NCBI GenBank assembly: GCA_042140185.1
Contig: CP159477.1
Location: 2,542,001 to 2,606,000 of the forward strand
Source: JANSXG01 sp024743075
Lineage (GTDB): Bacteria > Planctomycetota > Phycisphaerae > Phycisphaerales > UBA1924
DNA length: 64,000 nucleotides
Direction of reading: 5' to 3'
The first letter of the stretch is position 1, and each line of letters begins with the position of its first letter. Positions 29,327 through 39,860 of the stretch are shown in pieces. Both the position numbers and the translations under genes were made by a program. The notes under the pieces are model-generated. The model saw nothing but the letters and a program-made list of their open reading frames with translations. It searched no databases and was not told the DNA's origin.

Positions 29327-31222
29327 ATGCACGGCATCCGTCTCGCTATCGCTCTTCTCGCGCTCCCGCTCACCGCGGCGGTCGCGCCGGCCCAGCAATC
29401 GCCGACCGAAAAGGACACCAGCGTCGAACCGCCCCATGTCACGATGGGCAAGCGGGTGCTGGGGATGCGCAATCAGGCGAAGCGTGTTTCGACGCTCGTA
29501 GTCGCTGCGGACGCCGCGTCCTACGCCGACGCGATCGGTCATTGGACGCTCGAACGACGCTTCCCCGTGCTCATCGACGACGGCACGCCCGGCGCCCGTC
29601 ACAACATCGCCCGCTTCATCCACGGCTACCAGCCTGAGCAGATTCTCTACTACGCCTTAGAAGCCGACGAACCATCGCAGGAATCAATCTATCAGTCCAT
29701 CTCGAGTGCGTGGGGTGCTGCGGAGAACCAGCCCGTTCCGGATCGCTGGGCAGAGTTGGAGTTTGTCCCCCCCGGCGTGATCTTCGCGTCATTGGATGAC
29801 CCGGCGTGGACGGCCGCGCTCGCGCTGAGCGCCGATCGGGGCCAGCCGATCGTCTGGATCGACCACCGTCCGCGCTCCCTCGACATCGTCGAGCCGCAGG
29901 CCGAGGCGATCGAATGGCGTCGCTCGCTCCGCGAGGCGGTCGGATCTCTCGGCTACGCGTGGTCCGGTCTCGGCGACGCGATCGACTCGGTGACCGTCTG
30001 CCTCACGATGCCGACCAAAGTGAAGATCGGCGACAAGATCATGGCGATGACCGACTTCCTCGCACGCCACGACGATGCGCGATCCTGGGCCGCCTGCGGC
30101 ATGATCTTCGGATCCGAATCCGAAGCGGCGTACCGGGCCATGAGTGCGCTCTTTCTCCAGCCACGATCCGTCTGGTTCTTCGACGGTTACGCGGGCGACT
30201 TCGGGTCGGAGTACGCGATGGATCGAGCCGCGGGCTTCTTCCGTCAGGCCGGCTTCGATCGGGTGCTCGCCGACCTGCGCCCGAACGCGGGGCGCCGGAT
30301 CTGGCGCATGCGCCAACGCGCCGGCGTTGACGCCGGGCTCGTCTTCGTCAACACCAGAGGCCACGCGCTCTGGTTCGACCTCGCGGGCGATCGAGCATAC
30401 GGCCACGATGTGCCGTTCCTCCGACAGCCCGCGGCGGTGCACTTCATCCACTCATTCAGCGCACAGGTCCCGGGCAACCCCGATTCAATCAGCGCGCGCT
30501 GGCTCGACCAGGGTGCCTTCGTCTACTACGGCAGCGCCGACGAGCCCGGCCTCGCCGCGTTCCTTACTCCAACCCAGGTCTCCGGGCGGGTGCTCACCGG
30601 CATCCCCATGGGGTTCGCGTTCCGATACGACAGCACCGACGTGATCTGGAAGGTCAATTACTTCGGCGACCCGCTGTTCACGCTCGGGAACATCCCGAAG
30701 CCGATCAGCGAACCGATCGAACTTGAGGGTGCGGTCAACCTGACCGAACGGATGCGCAGCACGCTCCGCGACCAGAACTTCGCCGACGGCATCGCGTCGC
30801 TGGTCATGCTCGGAGAACACGCGAACGTCGTCCGCATTTCCAAATCACTGCTCGGCTCCCGCCCGGAGTCGCTCACCCCGGATGTCGCCGAGACGGCCCT
30901 GCTCTCACACCTTTACGAGCGGGACTACGCCGGTCTCGCCGCACTCTACGAGCGCTTGCCGGCAGACCGGCGTACCGCTGCACGCAACACGACCATGCTC
31001 TGGCACGCGCTGCGCCCGGAGATCGACCGGGTCACGCCCGAGCAGCTCTCCCTGCTGCGTCTCACGATCCGCAAGGAGAGCGCCGACGAAGACGCCGCGC
31101 TGATCGCGCCCTCCCTCCAACGGGTGTTCGGCGAAAACGCCGTGCGTTCGATGTACGCACAGCTGATCCGCGAGGCCGATAACGACCAGATGCGCGAGAA
31201 ACTGCAGCGCGCCATGCCCTGA
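29327..31222 (+). CDS. large secreted protein, possibly C25-like
   Basis: 631 residues with a signal peptide (IRLAIALLALPLTAAVAPAQ). The stretch AAVHFIHSFSAQVPGN and the later RWLDQGAFVYYGSADEP and NYFGDPLFTLG recall the His-containing region and terminal GDP motif of gingipain-like (C25) or TIGR03790-type proteins. I cannot place a catalytic cysteine with certainty. The last about 170 residues are helical. ATG at 29327 sits six bases after TAAACT with no ribosome site, so it looks leaderless. Function unknown. Confidence 0.65.
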   Translation: MHGIRLAIALLALPLTAAVAPAQQSPTEKDTSVEPPHVTMGKRVLGMRNQAKRVSTLVVAADAASYADAIGHWTLERRFPVLIDDGTPGARHNIARFIHGYQPEQILYYALEADEPSQESIYQSISSAWGAAENQPVPDRWAELEFVPPGVIFASLDDPAWTAALALSADRGQPIVWIDHRPRSLDIVEPQAEAIEWRRSLREAVGSLGYAWSGLGDAIDSVTVCLTMPTKVKIGDKIMAMTDFLARHDDARSWAACGMIFGSESEAAYRAMSALFLQPRSVWFFDGYAGDFGSEYAMDRAAGFFRQAGFDRVLADLRPNAGRRIWRMRQRAGVDAGLVFVNTRGHALWFDLAGDRAYGHDVPFLRQPAAVHFIHSFSAQVPGNPDSISARWLDQGAFVYYGSADEPGLAAFLTPTQVSGRVLTGIPMGFAFRYDSTDVIWKVNYFGDPLFTLGNIPKPISEPIELEGAVNLTERMRSTLRDQNFADGIASLVMLGEHANVVRISKSLLGSRPESLTPDVAETALLSHLYERDYAGLAALYERLPADRRTAARNTTMLWHALRPEIDRVTPEQLSLLRLTIRKESADEDAALIAPSLQRVFGENAVRSMYAQLIREADNDQMREKLQRAMP

Positions 31223-31316
31223 CCTCGCACCGACGCGCGGTACACTCTGGTGTTCGTGTTTCAGCCCGTCTCGCCAGACGGCACGCCTATTCGCCTATAG
31301 ACGAAGAGAGATCTGC

Positions 31317-32657
31317 ATGCCCACGACCCGCTTCTCGGCCCTCGCCACACTCCTCGCCTGCGCCGGCGCATCCCTCGCCTCGGTGCCCGATTACGACGGT
31401 CTCGAAGTGCAGGTCCGCTCGGGTGCCGATTCCGGATTCAACATCCCGGCCTTCTACTCCATCTCCAACAGCCAGCCGGTCATCAACAACAACAGCAACG
31501 TTGCCCTTCGCGTCTTCAGCCCCGGCGCGATGAGCGTCTGGTTCGGCAACGCGCAGAACGGCGGCATCGTCTATCAGACCGCCGATACCGAAGCGATCAT
31601 CGGGAATGTCGCGATGAACGACAGCGACTACCTGGTGTGGCCGGAGACCTTCGGCAACAACGCCCCGGGCGTGTGGCAATACAGCCAACTCTCCGGCGCC
31701 TCGTACCGCACCAACCGACCGCTCGGCACATCGGCCTGGACCGCGCTCGATGTCGATAACGCGAGCACCATCGCGCTGTGCGCGAGCTTCTTGGGAAACT
31801 ACGCCTACGCCACCGTTGACCCCTCCAACGATGTCACCTTCTTTGCCGAAGACGACGGAATCGACCCGACCAGCGAATGGTCCTTCCTTTTCACCCCGGC
31901 TTACAACAACGTCAACCAGATCGCCGGCAAGGTCCAGCTCACCACGGGCGGCAACGAGATCCGCATCTGGAACGCCGACGGCACCAGTTCGCTCATCGCC
32001 AGCGACACCGGGGCGGACTCCTCTTCACCGTACTCAAGCTTCCGCAACTCCGGCGACCTCACCGACGACGGACGATTCGTCTTCGGCGCCGGCCTCGTCT
32101 CCGGCGGTGACGGCATCTTCGTCTCCGACGGGACAACGACCGTCGAGATCGTTCGAACCGCGACCGAGCCCGACCTGAGTTCCATCGAGTTCTTTGCGCC
32201 GCAGATCAACAACAACGGCATCGTCACGTTCCGGGGCTTCGACGGCAGCGGCAAGCGCTCCGTCTACGTCGGCGACGGCACCACGCTCGTCAAGATCGCC
32301 ACCGAAGGCACCCAACTGGAAACCGACCTCGGCACACTCACGATAGGTCGCCTCGACGGCGCGCCCGCCTTCGGCTCCTCCCCCGACATCAACGACGCCG
32401 GCGAAGTCGTTTTCGCGGCCTCGGTCAACGACGGCGTTACCGACATCGGTACCGCGATCACCGTCGCCACCGTTTCCGACGAGCCGGTCTGCCCGCCCGA
32501 TGTCACCGGTGACAACGAAGTCGACCTCGCCGATCTCAACCTCGTCCTCGCCAACTTCGGCCAGAGCACCGCCGAGGGCGACGCCACCGGCGACGGCGAA
32601 GTCGATCTCGAAGACCTCAACGCAGTCCTCGCTGCGTTCGGAACAGGGTGTGACTGA
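31317..32657 (+). CDS. secreted repeat protein with C-terminal dockerin-like domain
   Basis: 446 residues with a signal peptide (SALATLLACAGASLA). The body has the same IN(N/D)xGxVxF-type repeats as the protein at 7861 (QINNNGIVTFRGFDGSG, DINDAGEVVFAASVNDG), suggesting a beta-propeller-like fold. The tail has two calcium loops (DVTGDNEVDLADLNLVLANF and DATGDGEVDLEDLNAVLAAF), dockerin-like. A TACACT element about 70 bases upstream is a candidate -10. The function of the body is unknown. Confidence 0.8.
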   Translation: MPTTRFSALATLLACAGASLASVPDYDGLEVQVRSGADSGFNIPAFYSISNSQPVINNNSNVALRVFSPGAMSVWFGNAQNGGIVYQTADTEAIIGNVAMNDSDYLVWPETFGNNAPGVWQYSQLSGASYRTNRPLGTSAWTALDVDNASTIALCASFLGNYAYATVDPSNDVTFFAEDDGIDPTSEWSFLFTPAYNNVNQIAGKVQLTTGGNEIRIWNADGTSSLIASDTGADSSSPYSSFRNSGDLTDDGRFVFGAGLVSGGDGIFVSDGTTTVEIVRTATEPDLSSIEFFAPQINNNGIVTFRGFDGSGKRSVYVGDGTTLVKIATEGTQLETDLGTLTIGRLDGAPAFGSSPDINDAGEVVFAASVNDGVTDIGTAITVATVSDEPVCPPDVTGDNEVDLADLNLVLANFGQSTAEGDATGDGEVDLEDLNAVLAAFGTGCD

Positions 32658-32789
32658 CCGATAACCACCGGGACGGCATCCCAATTCCTGTGAAACGGGC
32701 CGCCGGCGCGTTTTCTCATGCGCCCTCCGCGCCCGGTCGGTCTTCAGCAATAGACTTGCTCTTGGATCCCCTCGAAGGAGTGAAGAGAG

Positions 32790-35283
32790 ATGAGAGCACG
32801 GTCAATCCTCGTAGCCGCGGCCATCGCCGGTTCGGTCAGCGGCGTCGTGTCGGCACAGACCATCAACGAAGATGGCAAGTTTGTCGCCGCTGGCACCGCC
32901 GCCGGCGACCAGACCGGCTTCTCGATCGCGGTCTCCGAGAGCGTGGCCGTGATCGGCGCTGTTCTTGATGACGACAACGGAACGAACTCCGGTTCGGCCT
33001 ACCTCGTCGACATAACCTCCGGCACACAAATCGCCAAACTCCTCGCCAGCGACGGCGCAGCCCTCGACCAGTTCGGATGGTCCGTCGCGATCTCCGGTGA
33101 CTTTGTGATCGTCGGCGCACGCTTCGACGACGACAACGGAACGGATTCCGGTTCGGCCTACCTCTTCGATTCGACGACCGGCGCGCCGGTTGGGAAGCTG
33201 AATCCGAGTGACGGCGCCGCCGGAGACCAGTTCGGCTACGCGGTCGCGATCTTCGGCGACATCGCGATCGTGGGTGCCCCGCTCAACGATGACGACGGCG
33301 CAACTCGGGAAGCGCGTACCTCTTCGATGTCACCACGGGCGACCAGATCGCCAAACTCCTCCCCGGCGACGGGGTCGCGGGCGACCAGTTTGGCTCGGCC
33401 GTCGGCATCGACGCCGACCACGCCGTCGTCGGTGCACTCGGCGGAGACGACAACGGCGCAACTCCGGCGCCGCGTACATCTTCAACATCGCGACCGCAAC
33501 GCAGACCGCCAAGCTCCTCGCGAGCGACGCAGCCGCATCGGATCAGTTCGGTTTCTCGGTCGCCGTCGCCAACGGTACCGCGATCATCGGCGCACTGCTC
33601 GACGACGACAACGGCGCCAACTCCGGCAGCGCGTACCTCTTCAACGCCGCGACCGGCTCTCAGATCGCCAAACTCCTCCCGGCCGACGGCGCCTCCGGTG
33701 ACCAGTTCGGCTACTCCGTCAGCATCGGCGGCGGCATCGCGTCCGTGGGCGCGCGGTTCGACGACGACGCCGGTGTCGACTCCGGCTCGGCGTACTTCTT
33801 CGACTCCGAAACCGGCGACCAGCTCAACAAGATCCTCCCCAGCGACGGGGCCGCGGGCGACCAGTTCGGCTACTCGGTCGGCATCGCCCCGGGCGCCGCC
33901 GTCTTCGGCTCACCCTTCGACGACCCGAGCGGCGCGAACTCCGGGTCGGCCTACTACGTCGAACTGGAGATCGCCAAGCCCTGCCTCGGTGATGCCGACG
34001 GCTCAGGCAACGTCGATCTCGCCGATCTGAACCTCGTTCTCGCCAACTTCGGCGCCGACTGTGAGTCACCTCCCACCGTCACCGAGACCGGCACGATCGT
34101 CGCCGACGACGCCTCCGGCTTCGCCGCCTTCGGCTACTCAGTCGACGCGGATGCCGGCACGACCGTCGTCGGCGCGCGTGGCGAGGGCGAGAACGGTGCC
34201 AACGCCGGCGCGGCGTATCTGTTCGACAGCAACGGCCAGCAGCAGATCGCCAAGCTGCTCGCAACCGACGGCGATGTGTCCGACCGCTTTGGCAACGCGG
34301 TCGCGATCGATGCGGGTGTCGTCCTCGTCGGTGCCGAGGGCGACGACACCGTCGAGAACGGCGACTCCTCCGGCTCGGCGTACCTCTTCGACGCAACCAC
34401 CGGCCAGCAGAACGCCAAGCTCCTCGCCGACGACGGTGCCCCCGGCGACCAGCTTGGCTTCGCCGTCGACCTGTCCGGCAACCGCGCCCTCGCCGGCGCT
34501 CCGGCCCACGGCGTGAACGGGGTCTTCTCCGGCGCGGCATACATCTTTGATGTCGCGACCGGGCTGCAGACCTCCAAACTCCTGCCCGACGACGGCGCAC
34601 CGGAAGACCGCTTCGGCTACGCCGTCGCGATCTCCGGCGACATCGCGCTCGTCGGCGCTCTCTTCGACGATGACGGCGCGACAAACGCCGGATCGGTGTA
34701 TGTCTTCGACGCGTCCACGGGCGATCAACTCGCCAAACTCACTGCCGACGATCCGAGCGATGGCGCACTCTTCGGGGCGGCGATCGCGATCAGCGGTGAT
34801 ACCGCGATCATCTCTGCGATCGGCGACAACAACGCCGCGGGCGCGGTCTACCTGTTCAGCATCAGCACCGGCGGTCAGATCGCCAAACTCATCGCAGACG
34901 ACGGCGAACTCGCCGACTCGTTCGGGTTGAGCCTGTCCGTCTCCGGATCGCATCTCCTGATCGGAGCGCCCGGTGCCAAGCCCGCCGGAGGTGACTCGGG
35001 AGCCGCCTACCTCTTCGACATGGTCAGCCTCCAACAGATCACCAAGCTCGTCGCTTCCGACGGCGCGAGCAACGACGAGTTCGCGTTCGGCGTCGCGATC
35101 GACGCAGACCACATCGCGGTCGGCGCACGCCGGACCGATGGAGCCGGCACCGACTCCGGGTCGGCGTACTTTTTCACCGTCGAGCCCGGCGAGCCGTGCG
35201 ACGGCGATGTCAACGCCGACGGCGCGACGGACCTCGCGGACCTCAACCTGGTCTTGTCGGGCTTCGGGCAGACCTGCGAGTAG
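32790..35283 (+). CDS. secreted FG-GAP repeat protein with two dockerin-like domains, frameshifted twice
   Basis: About 830 residues. A signal peptide (RSILVAAAIAGSVSGVVSAQ) is followed by tandem beta-propeller-type repeats of about 55 residues with the pattern KLLASDGAAxDQFGxSVAI...VIVGAxxDDDNGxxSGSAYLFD. One dockerin-like loop (GDADGSGNVDLADLNLVLAN) falls in the middle at about base 34000. A second set of repeats follows and ends in another (GDVNADGATDLADLNLVLSG). This reads as two propeller-plus-dockerin units fused. Frames break near 33298 and 33461, both at GGCGCAACTC, where intact repeats have GGCGCCAACTC. One missing C at each restores the repeat. Likely surface or extracellular role. 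Confidence 0.8.
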
Positions 35284-35300
35284 GGAGCATCGGAATCGCG

Positions 35301-36055
35301 TCAGTCGATTGCGGCGCGGATCTCTTCATTGAGAAGGCGGGCGACGTAGACCGTGTCGAGGTCGATCCAACCGGCGCATTTCCGAATCCGGCCCAAGTAC
35401 ATCGCGACCACCTCACCGTTCTCGTTCACGATCGGAGATCCGGAGAATCCGCTCAGGGGTGCCGATTCGTCGAGGGAGAAAGCGATCAGACCACCCCGCT
35501 CATCCTCGGGAACTGTCCAGTTCGGAAATCTCCGAACCCGCCCCGAATGGACGCGTGGACTGACTTCAGCCCACGGGCTTCCCGGTTCGAGAGTCTCATC
35601 GAATTCGACGCCGACGACCCAGACTCGATCTCCCACATCCGGAGCGCGCGCCCACGCGATCCGAGCTGATGATGCGGTCCGATGCTCGACCGTCCTGACC
35701 AGGGCCCAATCTCGCGCGCTCAGGGCCCGCGGCTGATGGCCTGAAACAGGGTCGACTGACGCGACCAGTTCAACCGGAACCGAATCTCGCGCCCGTCACC
35801 TGTTGCGCATCGAACTCCGGACCGAGGCCTGGCGTGGTCGGTCGCCAGCCACAGGCCCGGACGAACTCGGATGGCGTTCGCGACTGCGAGTTCGAAGGCG
35901 GACGGTCGCCACTGATACCAGACCGACCCGACGCCATCGATCACACCCGCAGGCGTGGGCGGAGACGTGCGCGTGCATCCGCAGGACCAGATGCACATCG
36001 CGGCGAGAGCCACGGTGCAAAGTCGGTTTCGCGCGCGACTCTGGAACTGGAGCAT
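35301..36055 (-). CDS. trypsin-like serine protease, probable lipoprotein, frameshifted
   Basis: About 250 residues. The N-terminus has a hydrophobic signal and a lipobox-like IWSCGC. The triad can be placed in order: His in WLATDHARPRS, Asp in RDWALVRTVEH, and Ser in GFSGSPIVNENGEVV. The frame breaks near 35765. The first frame ends after FQAISRGP, while another continues VASVDPVSGHQPRALSARDW into the rest of the domain. One missing base explains it. The gene converges on the FG-GAP gene with 17 bases between them. A role in exoprotein processing is possible but unproven. Confidence 0.7.
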
Positions 36056-36348
36056 GGACAGATTGTGCCAGATGCCGTCGCCCCGGGAGGCGGGTTCCGA
36101 TGCCTGCAGCGAATGACTTCATCGCATCCTGCTGACCCGGCGAATCCCGAGCTCGACTCCGAGCCGAGCAGAAAACCACCAAAAATCAGGGGGTTCTGAG
36201 GCAGATCCGAAGAGAACGGCGGTATTTTCGATGGAAGTTGGCGCAAGCGGATCACGGGTTACGCGGCTCGTTTGTTCTCCGTGCTCTCGCGGCCAGTGCG
36301 ACTCAGTCGCTGCCCAGAGTTCACAACGTACGGTTTGGAGGAGAGACT

Positions 36349-38886
36349 GTGAAACCCCATCGAGTATCGACCGGCGCTGCGCTCGCGGCCTTCTGCATCC
36401 TGACCTCAGCGTCCGCAGTCACGGCAGGTGGCATTACCCCACAACCAGGTGACATCTTGATCAGCGCCCTCGACGAGGATGGCTTCCCGAACCTGTTCGT
36501 GATCTGGAGCGGGACCCAGGGCATACCTGCCGTCTTCCCGAGCGAAGCCGTGCCGGCGCTGGTGCTGCCACCAGCCATCCGTGCCGACAACAACGGCGCG
36601 AGCATCTACGCGATGGTGCAGGGTACCGGCGAGATCGCGTTCTACTCCGTCAATTCCGGCGGCATCGAGGGCGGACTTACGGACACGCCGGCGGTTGTGG
36701 CTGCGCTGGGCTTCGACACCTTCGATAACCCCATCCCTTTCTTCGAAGACCCATCGTTCGGCTTTGAAGATCCGTCCTTCGGATTTGAAGACCCATCATT
36801 CGGATTCAGCCCGGGCTACATCAACTTCAATCACCCGCTCATGGCCGACGACCCTTCCTTTGACGGTTTCGAGGATCCATCGTTCGGCTTCGAAGATCCG
36901 TCCTTCGGTTTCGAAGATCCTTTGTTCGGGTACACCGCCAACTCGGTCACGCTGCTCTACCCGGACACCGACGACGCATTCGAGTTCACCATCAGCGGCC
37001 CTCCGATCGCGCAAGCCGTCCCCTATCCGCGGAACTGGTTCATCGACCCGGGCGAGATCCCCAACGGCGGCAGCGCACCGCTCGCCGATCGTCTCGGGGG
37101 CATCATCGTGCTCAGCAACCAAGGACGAACCCAAGGCATCTACCGGGGTCTGTTCTCGACGGACACGATCAGCAGCGGCGAGATGATCCTCGAACCGCTT
37201 TACACCGGCGGCGTTTTTCAGAATCCCAGTGTCGTCATCGACGGGATGCACATCGATCCGGTCATCCCGGGACAGGTCGTCGTCACCGGTACCGACTTCT
37301 CCGGCGGCCGCGGGGCGGGCCAGGGTTTCGCGCTCGAAATCGACCTGCCGTTCGGAGAGGCCGGAATGTTCGGCGGCGAGCCCGGATGGACGTTCCGCGA
37401 TCTCGTCGTGCTGCAGACTCGCATGCTCGTCATCGAGCGCAACGACTCGCTCGACCAGTCCCGCCTTGTGGAGATCGATCGTGGCACGGGGAATCGGACG
37501 ATCATCGTCAACGATGGTCAGGACTTCATCGACCCGAGCTCGATCGCGATCGTAGTCGAACAGGCCACGGAGTCGTCGTTCCTTGATTTCGCGGACTCAA
37601 CCTCGTCCAGTTCCCTGCGCGGCGCGATCATCAACGCGAACAATTCTGACCTCCCCGCCGAGATCTACCTCAGCGAGGGCACGTACACACTTTCGCTCAC
37701 CGGCGCGAACGAAGACGACGGGCTTACCGGTGACCTCGACATCCATGGCGACATCCGTATCAAGGGGCAGGGTGTCAACGCCACATTCATCGACGCCGCC
37801 GAGATCGACCGCGTCTTCGACGTGCATCCCGGCGCATCGCTGCTGCTCGAAGACCTGAGCGTTCGCAACGGCTTCGCGTCCGGAGGAATCAACAACGGCG
37901 GCAACATCCGCAGCGCAGGCACGCTCGTACTGATCGACTGCGAGATCTTCGGCGGCGGAATGGACGGGGCCTACGGCGGCGGAGGCGTCTTCAACGGTGG
38001 CGATTTCTATGCGGTGCGAACCTCATTCCGCGCGAACTCAGCCTTCGGCGGGGGCGGGCTTCAAGCCGCAGACAGCGGTAGCACGTTCATCGATCGCTGC
38101 CGCATCAGCAGCAACGCTGCAACCGGCGGCAACGGTGGCGGCGTCGCGGTGCGCGAGCAGGCAACCGCCAGCTTCGTCAACACAGCGTTGTACTTCAATA
38201 GCGCGGACGACTTCGGTGGTGGCATGCTGCTGGATACAAACTCGTCGGTCGATATTCGGTATTGCACGATCACCCGCAACGACGCGAACGAAGCGGGCGC
38301 ACCGGGTTCGGGATTCGGCGGCGGGATCTTTCTCAGTGCTCCACCCGATCTGACGCTGGCATCGACCGTCGTTGCGGACAACGAGTCAGACGGCACCCCG
38401 AACGATTTCTCCGGCATCGCCGAACCCGAACTCAATCTCGAGGGCTACTGCTTCTTCGGCACACCGAACGACGGCACCTACACCGTCACCGGCGACCAGA
38501 CCGGCACCACCTTCGGCGGCGACGCCCAGCTCGAACCGATCATCGAGGGCCTCTTCACGATCATCGGCTACCGACCAGCATCGACGAGCCCGCTCATCGA
38601 CAGCGCAGACCCATTCGTGTTCCCCGCGAGCGATCAACTGAGCCAGCCTCGCCCCGCAAACATCGGCCCCGGTTCCGCCATCGCCGACATCGGCGCGATC
38701 GAGCGCCAGCCGCTCCCCTGCCCCGCCGATGTCACAGGTGACGGCCAGATCAACCTCGCCGACCTCAACCTCGTCCTCGCGAACTTCGGTCAGTCCACAT
38801 CAGATGGCGACACGAACGACGACAACCAGGTCAACCTCGCCGACCTCAACACCGTCCTCGCGGCTTTCGGCCAAGCCTGCCCCTGA
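36349..38886 (+). CDS. secreted beta-helix protein with FEDPSFG repeats and dockerin-like tail
   Basis: 845 residues. GTG at 36349 has a strong GGAGGAG site; the frame extends upstream without support. After a signal peptide (ALAAFCILTSASAVTAGG) comes a region with six heptapeptide repeats FEDPSFG at about 130-195. A domain with SSSSLRGAIINANNS (CSLREA-like) follows, then a right-handed beta-helix rich in Gly and Asn (GGGGVFNGGDFYAVRTSF, GGGVAVREQATASFVNTALY). The C-terminus has two calcium loops (DVTGDGQINLADLNLVLANF and DTNDDNQVNLADLNTVLAAF). Such beta-helix proteins bind or cleave polysaccharide or act as adhesins. A strong terminator follows. Confidence 0.82.
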   Translation: MKPHRVSTGAALAAFCILTSASAVTAGGITPQPGDILISALDEDGFPNLFVIWSGTQGIPAVFPSEAVPALVLPPAIRADNNGASIYAMVQGTGEIAFYSVNSGGIEGGLTDTPAVVAALGFDTFDNPIPFFEDPSFGFEDPSFGFEDPSFGFSPGYINFNHPLMADDPSFDGFEDPSFGFEDPSFGFEDPLFGYTANSVTLLYPDTDDAFEFTISGPPIAQAVPYPRNWFIDPGEIPNGGSAPLADRLGGIIVLSNQGRTQGIYRGLFSTDTISSGEMILEPLYTGGVFQNPSVVIDGMHIDPVIPGQVVVTGTDFSGGRGAGQGFALEIDLPFGEAGMFGGEPGWTFRDLVVLQTRMLVIERNDSLDQSRLVEIDRGTGNRTIIVNDGQDFIDPSSIAIVVEQATESSFLDFADSTSSSSLRGAIINANNSDLPAEIYLSEGTYTLSLTGANEDDGLTGDLDIHGDIRIKGQGVNATFIDAAEIDRVFDVHPGASLLLEDLSVRNGFASGGINNGGNIRSAGTLVLIDCEIFGGGMDGAYGGGGVFNGGDFYAVRTSFRANSAFGGGGLQAADSGSTFIDRCRISSNAATGGNGGGVAVREQATASFVNTALYFNSADDFGGGMLLDTNSSVDIRYCTITRNDANEAGAPGSGFGGGIFLSAPPDLTLASTVVADNESDGTPNDFSGIAEPELNLEGYCFFGTPNDGTYTVTGDQTGTTFGGDAQLEPIIEGLFTIIGYRPASTSPLIDSADPFVFPASDQLSQPRPANIGPGSAIADIGAIERQPLPCPADVTGDGQINLADLNLVLANFGQSTSDGDTNDDNQVNLADLNTVLAAFGQACP
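36742..36930 (+). repeat. in-frame 21-bp repeats encoding FEDPSFG
   Basis: Two clusters of three 21-base units encode FEDPSFG, the last unit reading FEDPLFG. They are separated by a linker that itself contains DDPSFDG. The units differ at third codon positions, so protein-level selection has kept them while the DNA drifted. Confidence 0.85.
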
Positions 38887-38916
38887 GAGACGAAACAAGC
38901 TCCAAACCCCCTTTTT

Positions 38917-38939
38917 ACCCCGCATCTGCGGGGTTTTTT
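38917..38939 (+). terminator. rho-independent terminator
   Basis: CCCCGC (38918-38923), loop ATCT, GCGGGG (38928-38933), then TTTTTT. It directly follows the beta-helix protein gene. Confidence 0.92.
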
Positions 38940-38950
38940 CTTCGCCTCAG

Positions 38951-38999
38951 TTGACCCGGGATACGGGACTTATATACTGATAATCAATTCTCGATTATC
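38951..38999 (+). promoter_or_regulatory. promoter with Fur/Zur-like operator over the start site
   Basis: -35 TTGACC (38951-38956) and -10 TATACT (38973-38978) are 16 bases apart. Immediately after the -10 lies GATAATC-AATTCTC-GATTATC (38979-38999), a perfect 7-bp inverted repeat across the expected transcription start. Its AT-rich GATAATC/GATTATC arms resemble Fur-family (Fur, Zur) boxes and stand out from the GC-rich surroundings. A repressor bound here would block transcription of the operon starting at 39015. Confidence 0.65.
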
Positions 39000-39014
39000 G
39001 CGTATCAGGTTCCC

Positions 39015-39860
39015 ATGCGACGCCACGCCTTCACACTCATCGAACTCCTCGTCGTTGTCGCGGTCATCGCGTTGCTGATCGGCATCCTCCTGCCCGCGCT
39101 CGGCCTCGCTCGCAGATCCGGGCAGACCCTCGGATGCCTGAACAACATGCGACAGCTCGCCATCGCGCAACTGGCGTACGCGAGCGACAACGACGGCGAA
39201 CTCGTGGACTACGGCCTCTCGCACGGCGGCGCGACCAGCTACGCCGAGCTCTCCTGGGTCGTCTCCCTGCAGCCCTACTACAGCGATCTCGAAGTCGACA
39301 TCGACCCCACCGATCATCCCGAAGACCGCCCCCAAACGCCCGACCTCTTGCGCTCGCCCGTGGACAACTCCAACCACTGGTCGACCGTCGACGACGGAGT
39401 CGGCATCCCCGTTCCCGGTTCGGGCGGTCGCTTCCGCGTCACCAGTTACGGCCTCAACGAACACGTGACGCCCACCTGGGCCGAAACCGCCCCACCTTTC
39501 CTCCAGCCCGCCAACTTCCACAAGCTGCAGTTCATCCGTCGCCCGGCCACCACTGTCCAGTGGGTGATCATGGCCTACGAAGGGCCTTTCGCCGGTTCCG
39601 ACCATGTGCACAGCATCAACTGGTGGGTCGGCGACTTCGCGCCCGACGCGCCGCCCGGCGTCGCCGCGTCCATGGTGCAGATCGACGCCCACGGCGGCGA
39701 GGAAACCCTCACCGACGGCAACGGCAACATCACCAGCGGATCCTGGCTCGCCCGCTCCAATTACGCGTTCCTGGACGGCCACGCTGAGACCATGCCCTTC
39801 GAAGGCGTCTACGAGGGCCCCGAGCGCAACAGTTTCGACCCGCGTTTCCCGCAGCGCTAG
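39015..39860 (+). CDS. H-X9-DG-type pseudopilin
   Basis: 281 residues. The prepilin signal and helix are RRHAFTLIELLVVVAVIALL, followed by LGLARRSGQTLGCLNNMRQL, typical of planctomycete type II secretion-like pseudopilins. The C-terminal SNYAFLDGHAETMPF matches the DGH-type motif of the H-X9-DG families. Several His and Asp/Glu residues are spread through the globular part (DHVHSINWW, QIDAHGGEE). It is the first gene after the Fur/Zur-like promoter and is followed by two all3515-like genes on the same strand. It may help export or display metal-binding proteins; this is inference. Confidence 0.82.
   Translation: MRRHAFTLIELLVVVAVIALLIGILLPALGLARRSGQTLGCLNNMRQLAIAQLAYASDNDGELVDYGLSHGGATSYAELSWVVSLQPYYSDLEVDIDPTDHPEDRPQTPDLLRSPVDNSNHWSTVDDGVGIPVPGSGGRFRVTSYGLNEHVTPTWAETAPPFLQPANFHKLQFIRRPATTVQWVIMAYEGPFAGSDHVHSINWWVGDFAPDAPPGVAASMVQIDAHGGEETLTDGNGNITSGSWLARSNYAFLDGHAETMPFEGVYEGPERNSFDPRFPQR

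Noticed and set aside
36742..36930. Possible CRISPR-like array
   Set aside because: The 21-bp units are in frame, have no unique spacers and encode a peptide repeat.
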